From an uncultured Flavobacteriia bacterium (GTDB lineage: Bacteria > Bacteroidota > Bacteroidia > Flavobacteriales_D > Crocinitomicaceae), in contig CAIYXD010000353.1 in NCBI GenBank assembly GCA_903930085.1, positions 1 through 5,035 on the forward strand: a stretch of 5,035 bases of DNA, written 5' to 3'. Both the position numbers and the translations under genes were made by a program. This document shows, piece after piece, positions 1-5,035 of this stretch. The notes below the pieces were generated by a model. That model searched no databases and was not told the origin of the DNA. It was given only the letters and a program-made list of their open reading frames with translations. Positions within the stretch are counted from its first letter, which is position 1, and each line of letters begins with the position of its first letter.

Positions 1-380
1 CGCATAGGTTTGATTTTTTCGGATGGAATGGGTGTAAATCCAGCTTTTAAAAATTCACTCACTCCAGCAGGATAAGGGGAGCTCGCCAAACTCATTTTAT
101 GGACAATTTCGTAATTGACAACATTGATTACCACTTCTGGAACAATTTTTACATTGTTATAGGTGTCTTTTGTCGTATTTGTGCGGCCGGAACGTGCAGG
201 TGAAAATATTAGAATTGGAGGGTTTGCACTAAAAACGTTGAAAAAACTAAAAGGTGCAAGGTTATGATTTCCATCCCCATCGATTGTCGATGCAAACGCA
301 ATAGGGCGCGGTCCAATCGCTCCAAGTAAATATTGGTGGAGTTTCGGAATTGGTAACGTTTTTGGATCAATACTTAACAT
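1..380 (-). CDS. Flavin reductase family protein (flavoredoxin-like), partial, N-terminal part
   Basis: Read on the minus strand from ATG at 380-378, the frame stays open for 126 codons to the left edge, so the C-terminus is missing. Residues about 20-50 read GAIGPRPIAFASTID, then NLAPFSFFN, followed by an NPPILIFSPAR stretch near 53-63 and EVVINVVNYE near 82-91. This order (G-x-RPIAFAST, then N-LAPFSFF) is the FMN-binding N-terminal signature of the flavin reductase-like / DIM6-NTAB family, split-barrel proteins that bind FMN and often reduce flavin with NAD(P)H. The physiological substrate cannot be told from this part; flavoredoxin-like electron carriers and flavin reductases share the signature. 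The start is supported by the family N-terminus (PKTLPIPKLHQYL precedes the signature) and by a promoter core 15 bases upstream. No Shine-Dalgarno is visible. It is divergent from the tRNA-Leu gene. The family assignment is firm, the exact function is not. Confidence 0.87.
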   Translation of the reverse strand, partial: MLSIDPKTLPIPKLHQYLLGAIGPRPIAFASTIDGDGNHNLAPFSFFNVFSANPPILIFSPARSGRTNTTKDTYNNVKIVPEVVINVVNYEIVHKMSLASSPYPAGVSEFLKAGFTPIPSEKIKPM

Positions 381-395
381 ACTTTCGTTTTGTTG

Positions 396-403
396 CAAAG
401 ATA
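396..403 (-). promoter_or_regulatory. Bacteroidota -7 promoter element for the flavin reductase gene
   Basis: The minus strand reads TATCTTTG here, a perfect match to the Bacteroidota sigma-70-type -7 element TAnnTTTG. Transcription would begin around 390, leaving a leader of only about ten bases before the ATG at 380. No TTTG -33 element lies at the usual distance of roughly 17-23 bases; the nearest on this strand are at 413-416 (too close) and 433-436 (too far). The promoter call therefore rests on the -7 box and its position. Confidence 0.5.
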
Positions 404-488
404 ATTTGAATTCAAATGAAAAGTTACATTCCCAAACAAGACTTTTCCACAAAAAAAGAAAAGAAATATTTTTCTGCCATAGAATTTC

Positions 489-515
489 TTTGTTTAAAAT
501 AATTCAATATCTTTG
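489..515 (+). promoter_or_regulatory. Bacteroidota-type promoter for tRNA-Leu
   Basis: TATCTTTG at 508-515 matches the -7 consensus TAnnTTTG perfectly. A TTTG at 489-492 can serve as the -33 element, although its 15-base spacer is slightly shorter than usual. The start would fall near 522, giving a precursor leader of about 60 bases before the tRNA at 583. That leader can form a small 6-bp hairpin, AAGATC at 546-551 with GGTCTT at 558-563 including one G-U pair. Its significance is unknown; the leader would be removed by RNase P. Confidence 0.6.
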
Positions 516-582
516 CACTCCTGAAAGAATTGAATACGGAAGGAAAAGATCATTCGAGGTCTTAAATTGTTAAAATAAATTT

Positions 583-664
583 GCGGATGTGGTGAAATTG
601 GTAGACACGCTAGACTTAGGATCTAGTGCCGAGAGGTATGCGGGTTCGAGTCCCTCCATCCGCA
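583..664 (+). tRNA. tRNA-Leu (anticodon UAG)
   Basis: The sequence folds as a class II tRNA. The acceptor stem pairs GCGGATG (583-589) with CATCCGC (657-663), with discriminator A664. The D stem pairs GTG (592-594) with CAC (606-608) around a loop containing GG. The anticodon stem pairs CTAGA (610-614) with TCTAG (622-626) around the loop CTTAGGA, placing anticodon TAG at 617-619, which reads CUN leucine codons. A long variable arm, TGCC-GAGA-GGTA (627-638), is as expected for leucine. The T arm has the loop TTCGAGT (645-651). The T stem, GCGGG against CCCTC, contains a C641-U655 mismatch. The bases after the discriminator are CTA, so CCA must be added by the nucleotidyltransferase. Confidence 0.97.
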
Positions 665-667
665 CTA

Positions 668-701
668 AAAATGGTCTCGTTTTTTCTAACGAGACCATTT
701 T
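668..701 (+). terminator. Hairpin after tRNA-Leu, probable intrinsic terminator
   Basis: AAAATGGTCTCGTT (668-681) pairs perfectly with AACGAGACCATTTT (688-701) around the six-base loop TTTTCT, a 14-bp stem. It starts only three bases after the tRNA discriminator base. The T-run on the 3' side is just four bases, which also pair with the A-run, so termination may be incomplete. It could also act as a 3' processing or stability hairpin for the tRNA precursor. Confidence 0.7.
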
Positions 702-732
702 CGTTTAATATAGTTTATAAATTTATAGAAAG

Positions 733-2085
733 ATGAACGTAATTCGTCAAGATGTTGATGCGATAAACGCAGTGTTAAAAGTGCAAATTGCTCAAGTTGA
801 TTACCAGGATAAAGTAAAAGCTGCTCTGGATAAATACCGAAAAAACGCTAAAGTTCCAGGATTCCGTCCCGGACATGTTCCAATGGGGATGATTCACAAG
901 CAATATGGTAAAGCGGTTTTAGTGGATGAGTTGAACAAACTTGTCAATGCAGCACTATATAAGTATATTGAAGAAAATAAAATAGAAATTCTTGGGAACC
1001 CAATTCCAAAAGCGGGTGTGGAGGTAGTTGGAAGTTTTGAACAACCAGACACTTTCCATTTTGAATATGAAATTGGTTTAACGCCAACTTTTGAGATTCC
1101 ATTGTCTTCAAAAAGTAAATACGATTACGTAAAAGTAAAAATAGATGCTGCTTTAATCGATAAGCAAATTGATGATCTTCGTCGTCGGTATGGTAAATTG
1201 ATTTCCAGTAATGCAGTTGCGGAAAGCGACATGATTTTGGCTCAATTTGTAGAATTGAAAGACGACGGTTCAATTTTAGAAGGTGGAATTTTACATTCTT
1301 CCACTTTTTCAATGGAATTTGCGGAAGACAAAAAAGTGAAAGAATCGTTACTCGGAAAAGTAATTGGCGATAAAATTGTTGTCAATCCTGTAACAGTATC
1401 TAGAGGAGCGAAAGACACCGCAGCAATGCTTGGTATTCAAGAAGAAGATTTGCCAACAATATCGGATAAATTCCAAATGACTATCAATGAAATTAAACGA
1501 ATGGAATTGGCTGATTTAAACCAAGATCTTTTCGATAAATTATTTGGACCTGGAACAATTTCCTCCGAAAAAGAATTGCGAGAACGAATCTCAGTTGATT
1601 TGGCTGGTATGTTTTCAAATGATTCTGATCGCATGCTAACGCGTGATATTTTTGAAGATCTTGTTGAAAAAACAAAAGTGACTTTACCAAGTGACTTTTT
1701 GAAAAGATGGATAAAACTATCCTCTGAAACGCCAATTACCGAAGAACAGATTGAAAAGGACTTTGATAGCTATGCGAAAAGTTTGAAGTGGCAATTGATC
1801 CAAGGGAACATTTTTAAAACCAACCAAATCAAATTGGACAACCAGGAAGTTATCGATTTCACGAAAGGCTTGTTGATTAGCAATTATGCTCAATATGGCA
1901 TTCCAGCGCCGGAAGATGCTGAATTGACAGCGTCTGCGATGCAGGTTTTACAAAATAAAGAGGAGTCAACACGTGTTTTTGATATGTTGGCGGAACAAAA
2001 ATTAACGCAGTTTTTTAAGAGTACGGTTAAATTAAATGAAAAAGAGGTTTCATACGATGCTTTTGTAGAAATGGCTGCAAAATAA
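733..2085 (+). CDS. tig: Trigger factor, ribosome-associated chaperone
   Basis: This 450-residue protein is the usual size for trigger factor, the chaperone that docks beside the ribosome exit tunnel and shields nascent chains. Residues 1-125 form the ribosome-binding domain, with the signature GFRPGHVP at 43-50, at the same positions as GFRKGKVP in the E. coli protein. The conserved stretch around YGKAVLVDELNKLVNAALYKY follows at 58-78. Residues about 155-250 occupy the place of the FKBP-type prolyl isomerase domain, but the IPGFE-type active-site segment is not recognisable: the equivalent region reads EDKKVKESLLGKVIGD. Residues about 260-450 are the helical C-terminal arms that make the substrate cradle. 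The start is fixed by the family N-terminus and by the position of the ribosome signature. No clear Shine-Dalgarno is present, only AGAAAG before the ATG. The gene begins 31 bases after the tRNA hairpin and faces sppA convergently; clpP does not follow. Confidence 0.95.
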   Translation: MNVIRQDVDAINAVLKVQIAQVDYQDKVKAALDKYRKNAKVPGFRPGHVPMGMIHKQYGKAVLVDELNKLVNAALYKYIEENKIEILGNPIPKAGVEVVGSFEQPDTFHFEYEIGLTPTFEIPLSSKSKYDYVKVKIDAALIDKQIDDLRRRYGKLISSNAVAESDMILAQFVELKDDGSILEGGILHSSTFSMEFAEDKKVKESLLGKVIGDKIVVNPVTVSRGAKDTAAMLGIQEEDLPTISDKFQMTINEIKRMELADLNQDLFDKLFGPGTISSEKELRERISVDLAGMFSNDSDRMLTRDIFEDLVEKTKVTLPSDFLKRWIKLSSETPITEEQIEKDFDSYAKSLKWQLIQGNIFKTNQIKLDNQEVIDFTKGLLISNYAQYGIPAPEDAELTASAMQVLQNKEESTRVFDMLAEQKLTQFFKSTVKLNEKEVSYDAFVEMAAK

Positions 2086-2124
2086 AACCATCAAGATTTA
2101 ATGTTTAGCTTTAATAGATAGCAT

Positions 2125-2154
2125 AAAAAAACCTCCATATGTGGAGGTTTTTTT
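2125..2154. terminator. Bidirectional intrinsic terminator between tig and sppA
   Basis: Seven A (2125-2131) lead into CCTCCA, the loop TATG (2138-2141), TGGAGG and seven T (2148-2154). The GC-rich core pairs perfectly, and the A and T tracts serve as the U-tract for either strand. It lies 39 bases after the tig stop and 54 bases beyond the sppA stop, so it can end both convergent transcripts. Confidence 0.9.
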
Positions 2155-2208
2155 ATGTCTAATAAACGCGTGATCGAATAGCTTCTTCAAGGCATGTAAC
2201 TTGATTTC

Positions 2209-4008
2209 TTAATGCATGATAATCTCAAAAGGCATACGCATTTGGATGCCAGTCATTGCTTCAATATCTTTTAATTGATTGTAATAGCGAATAAGTTCTT
2301 TCGGCATTTGATTGGAACTTATATTTAAATCTGAATTCTCATCTTCGTCCAACTGTTCCAATAGTTCGGTCAATTTATCTGATTTTTTCAAGGGATAGTA
2401 AAGAATTTTCTTGTCCTTTATACTTGCTTTTTTTGCAGCATAGGAAATAGCAGAACTAATTCCTCCCAATTCGTCCACCAATCCAATAGCAAGTGCATCG
2501 GTCCCAGTCCAAACTCGTCCGCGTGCAAAAGTGTTTACTTCTTCGGTTGTCATGCCTCGGCCGACGGAAACTCGTTCCAGAAATTGAGCATAAATTGCAT
2601 CTACTTCTTCCTGAATAATTGTAAATTCTTCTGGTGTAAGTTTACGGTTCGTTGTCATGACAGAATGTTTGTTTGTTCCAGCACGGTCAAATGTCATTCC
2701 TAATTTATTTTCTAGCATTTTCCCTGTAAATGGAATCATTCCGAAAACACCAATAGATCCAGTAATTGTTGTTGGTTCTGCAAAAATATAGCTCGCTGGT
2801 GCTGCAATGTAATAACCGCCTGACGCGGCAACATCTCCCATGGATACAACTACTTTTTTTGTTTTGTTGGTCAATGCAACTTCCCTCCAGATTTCATCAC
2901 TTGCAAGCGCACTTCCTCCTGGACTGTTGATTCTAAAAACGACTGTTTTGATGGATTTATTCTTTCTAACATCCTGAAATAACTTACAAATTTCTTTGGA
3001 TGTCAATCCATCTCCGTCCGTCATAACATTCCCTTCGGCAAGAATTACGGCAATATTTGGATTATTGTTTTTGATTAATACCTGATTTTGGTAAAATTTC
3101 TTTTTGGCATATTTTTCAAAAGCTTGCAGATTTAAATCATCCTCTTTTGCATTGCCAATTTTTTTGGAAATCAAAGCAATTACTTCGTCACGGTATTTTG
3201 CTCCATCGATCAATTTATACTTTACGGCATCATCTACTCGGTGAATGAGCACGCTGTCTGCAATCTCATTCAAGCGAATTTCCGGTATTTCTCGATCTTC
3301 TGCAATTTCGCTACGGATATCGTCCCACATGGAGTGCATGTATCGTTCAATCTGTAGCCTGCTGGAATCGCTCATGTTCTTGCGAAAAAATGGTTCAACA
3401 GCGCTTTTGAAATCGTTGTTTGTTCCTCTAATCACCTGAACTTCGACTTCCAATTTATCTAGTGTTCCCTTAAAAAAAGATAATTCAGCGCCCAAACCTA
3501 TAAATTCCATTGTTGATGTTGGAAATCCATAAAGTTCGTTTGCTGCAGAGCTGATATAGTATTCTTTTTGTGTGATTACTTCTCCGCCATTATACGCAAC
3601 GACAAACTTTCCGCTTTTCTTGAAATCTTTCAATGCATTTCTAATTTCTCTAGCCGATGCATAGCCGCAATTCAGGTTGCCTATTTCTAAAAAAACGCCT
3701 TTGATTTTCGTGTCATTTTTAGCATGTTCCAATCCATAAAGAATATCGCTTAGCCCATTTTTCTTATCCATTACAAATGAGGCTGGATTAAAAGTCGAAC
3801 TAGATTTTTCCGAAATCTCACCGTCTAAAGTCATGTGCAAAACCGTATTGCTCTTAATTGCTAATGGTTTAGGTCCGAACTCCCCAAAACTTCCAATAAT
3901 TCCGCCAATAATCAATGCGAAAAGGAGTAGCCCGATTACAGACATTATAAATACAGCTAAAAAACTTGGCCAAAAGATCTTGCCAAATGTTAATTTCTTC
4001 TCAGTCAT
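2209..4008 (-). CDS. sppA: Signal peptide peptidase SppA, 67-kDa type (protease IV, family S49)
   Basis: This 599-residue membrane serine protease is predicted to degrade signal peptides left in the inner membrane after secretion. One hydrophobic anchor spans about residues 12-40, with lysines before it, so the bulk should face the periplasm. It has the tandem two-domain build of the long SppA form. The N-terminal S49 domain (about 100-270) carries the general-base lysine in the motif FKSAVEPF, Lys201, matching E. coli Lys209. The C-terminal domain (about 315-520) carries RINSPGGSALAS at 359-370 and the nucleophile in GDVAASGGYY, Ser396, matching E. coli Ser409; TGSIGVFG follows at 416-423. 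Both catalytic residues are present, so the enzyme should be active. The tail has an acidic patch near 551-560. The ATG at 4008 gives a proper basic-then-hydrophobic N-terminus (MTEKKLTFGKIFWP). It is a single gene, convergent with tig and divergent from the carboxypeptidase gene. Confidence 0.96.
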   Translation of the reverse strand: MTEKKLTFGKIFWPSFLAVFIMSVIGLLLFALIIGGIIGSFGEFGPKPLAIKSNTVLHMTLDGEISEKSSSTFNPASFVMDKKNGLSDILYGLEHAKNDTKIKGVFLEIGNLNCGYASAREIRNALKDFKKSGKFVVAYNGGEVITQKEYYISSAANELYGFPTSTMEFIGLGAELSFFKGTLDKLEVEVQVIRGTNNDFKSAVEPFFRKNMSDSSRLQIERYMHSMWDDIRSEIAEDREIPEIRLNEIADSVLIHRVDDAVKYKLIDGAKYRDEVIALISKKIGNAKEDDLNLQAFEKYAKKKFYQNQVLIKNNNPNIAVILAEGNVMTDGDGLTSKEICKLFQDVRKNKSIKTVVFRINSPGGSALASDEIWREVALTNKTKKVVVSMGDVAASGGYYIAAPASYIFAEPTTITGSIGVFGMIPFTGKMLENKLGMTFDRAGTNKHSVMTTNRKLTPEEFTIIQEEVDAIYAQFLERVSVGRGMTTEEVNTFARGRVWTGTDALAIGLVDELGGISSAISYAAKKASIKDKKILYYPLKKSDKLTELLEQLDEDENSDLNISSNQMPKELIRYYNQLKDIEAMTGIQMRMPFEIIMH

Positions 4009-4036
4009 TCTAAATTTATTTCTTTATTTCTAGGAA

Positions 4037-4044
4037 TAAATGTA
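4037..4044 (-). promoter_or_regulatory. Possible -7 promoter element for sppA
   Basis: The minus strand reads TACATTTA, matching TAnnTTTG at all but the last base, and sits 28 bases upstream of the sppA ATG. No TTG-type -33 element is present at the expected distance. In such AT-rich DNA a single near-match can arise by chance, so this is tentative. Confidence 0.3.
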
Positions 4045-4195
4045 CAATAAATCATTCAGTTTTTCTCCGGAATTACACGAATGGTATATTTAACTTTGTC
4101 AATGAATGAATAAATAGATGAGCGAATTATTTAGGATTTCCTTTTTAGCTCAAATATTTTATTTTCATTACGAAATTTTATTGCAAAAAAACTAC

Positions 4196-4203
4196 TAACT
4201 TTC
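4196..4203 (+). promoter_or_regulatory. Possible -7 promoter element for the carboxypeptidase gene
   Basis: TAACTTTC matches TAnnTTTG at all but the last base and ends 31 bases before the ATG at 4235. The nearest upstream TTG (4181-4183) is only 12 bases away, too close for a standard -33 element. The position fits a promoter but the match alone is weak. Confidence 0.27.
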
Positions 4204-4234
4204 TCGCTCAAACTAGAAACTATTAATTGATTTT

Positions 4235-5035
4235 ATGAAAAAGTTACTCCTCTTATTATTCATTTCTTTTGGCAATTTCTCCATTGCACAGCAGTATTCT
4301 CGGGTAAAAATATTTACCGATGGCACAGGTCTTCAAAAACTGGCTGAATTAGGACTTCCGGTTGACCATGGAACCTATAAATTAAATACATTTTTCATCT
4401 CTGATTTTTCCGATTCTGATATTGTAATCATGGAAGAAAATGGCTTTGAATATGAGATTTTAATTGGAGATGTTCAAAAATATTATGTGGATCAAAATCA
4501 TAATGCTCCAATTAATACAGATAAAAATGCAACCTGCTCTGGAACTGGCGGAACATCAGCATTCTCTCCTGCCACGCCATCTAACTTCAACTTGGGAACA
4601 ATGGGCGGTTATCTCAAATACCAGGAAATGTTGGATGAATTAGATGCAATGGCTGCTCAATATCCAAATTTAATAACGGTTAAAGCACCGATTTCTACGT
4701 TTCTTACAATAGAAAACAGACCGATATACCATGTTAAAATATCTGATAATGCAGCGGTGAATGAAACGGAACCAAAGGTTTTATATACTGCGATTCATCA
4801 TGCGCGTGAGCCATTGAGTATGTCACAACCACTTTTTTATATGTGGTATTTACTGGAGAATTATCAAACAAATTTAGAAGTGAAATATTTGGTAGATAAT
4901 ACGCAGTTATTTTTTGTGCCATTTATTAATCCGGATGGATATATTTACAACGAAACCACAAATCCAAATGGTGGTGGAATGCATAGAAAGAATCGAAGAA
5001 ATGTCGGAACAACAAATAAAGGAGTGGATTTGAAC
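4235..5035 (+). CDS. Secreted M14-family zinc carboxypeptidase, partial, N-terminal part
   Basis: The frame is open for 267 codons from ATG at 4235 to the right edge, with no stop. Residues 1-18 are a clear signal peptide (MKKLLLLLFISFG...SIA), with a likely cleavage before Gln19. Residues about 19-125 look like a pro-region or N-terminal extension without a recognised motif. The peptidase domain starts near 125. It shows the zinc-binding HxxE as HHARE (His189 and Glu192), then FINPDGY at 230-236, RKNRR at 251-255 (Arg254 corresponds to the substrate-contacting Arg127 of carboxypeptidase A) and GVDLN at 263-267, where the Asn-Arg pair that holds the substrate carboxylate begins. The HHARE form resembles carboxypeptidase T-like enzymes, which remove C-terminal residues from peptides outside the cell. 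The third zinc histidine and catalytic glutamate lie beyond the window, as would any type IX secretion sorting domain. No Shine-Dalgarno is seen. Confidence 0.92.
   Translation, partial: MKKLLLLLFISFGNFSIAQQYSRVKIFTDGTGLQKLAELGLPVDHGTYKLNTFFISDFSDSDIVIMEENGFEYEILIGDVQKYYVDQNHNAPINTDKNATCSGTGGTSAFSPATPSNFNLGTMGGYLKYQEMLDELDAMAAQYPNLITVKAPISTFLTIENRPIYHVKISDNAAVNETEPKVLYTAIHHAREPLSMSQPLFYMWYLLENYQTNLEVKYLVDNTQLFFVPFINPDGYIYNETTNPNGGGMHRKNRRNVGTTNKGVDLN

Noticed and set aside
416..490. A- and T-rich tracts in the divergent gap, considered as a terminator or origin element
   Set aside because: No stable GC-containing stem or repeated DnaA-like boxes accompany the tracts; they fit the general AT-richness of an intergenic region.
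944..1312. A 122-codon open frame antisense to tig
   Set aside because: It lies wholly inside a confident gene, its translation has no recognisable motif, and long antisense frames are expected there.
2159..2226. A 21-codon open stretch on the minus strand overlapping the end of sppA, reading DYHALRNQVTCLEEAIRSRVY before a stop
   Set aside because: It looks protein-like but has no start codon. A TGA precedes it in the same frame, so a frameshift from the end of SppA cannot enter it, and SppA already has its normal length. Chance is the simplest explanation.
3245..3439. A 64-codon open frame on the plus strand inside sppA
   Set aside because: It is antisense to conserved SppA sequence around the catalytic Lys201 region and has no start context or family features.
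3833..4033. A 66-codon open frame on the plus strand over the sppA start
   Set aside because: Its hydrophobic appearance is the antisense image of the SppA membrane anchor; there is no independent support.
4009..4234. Intergenic region searched for a small RNA, riboswitch or extra gene
   Set aside because: It is AT-rich, with no strong hairpin, no terminator and no open frame with a plausible start; only weak promoter matches were found.
4734..4922. A 62-codon open frame on the minus strand inside the carboxypeptidase gene
   Set aside because: It is antisense to the conserved HHARE and NPDGY regions of a clear M14 peptidase.

Overview
The window looks like an ordinary chromosomal segment of a low-GC member of the Bacteroidota, most likely Flavobacteriia. 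The evidence is an AT-rich base composition, the absence of Shine-Dalgarno motifs before the starts, several matches to the Bacteroidota -7 promoter element TAnnTTTG, a tRNA without an encoded CCA end, and protein variants typical of the phylum (a two-domain SppA of about 600 residues and a trigger factor with an eroded isomerase domain). Genus-level placement is not possible from the sequence alone.

Layout from left to right. (1) The N-terminal 126 codons of a flavin reductase-like protein on the minus strand, cut by the left edge. (2) A 202-bp divergent intergenic region with a TATCTTTGCA promoter core on each strand. (3) A tRNA-Leu gene with anticodon UAG, followed almost at once by a strong hairpin. 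(4) Trigger factor (tig), plus strand, complete. (5) A symmetric A-tract/hairpin/T-tract that can terminate transcription from both sides. (6) sppA, minus strand, complete and convergent with tig. (7) A 226-bp divergent intergenic region with only weak promoter matches. (8) The first 267 codons of a secreted M14 zinc carboxypeptidase on the plus strand, cut by the right edge just after the GVDLN motif.

The genes do not form one operon: the strand order is -, +, +, -, +. A loose theme is protein biogenesis and turnover at and beyond the membrane: a leucine tRNA, a ribosome-bound chaperone, a membrane-bound signal-peptide peptidase and an exported peptidase. Both partial genes run off the window, so their C-terminal parts, including any type IX secretion sorting domain on the carboxypeptidase, cannot be judged. 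I found no CRISPR array, insertion sequence, phage gene, toxin-antitoxin pair or other sign of a new system. The observations below are modest and mostly concern regulation and RNA structure.
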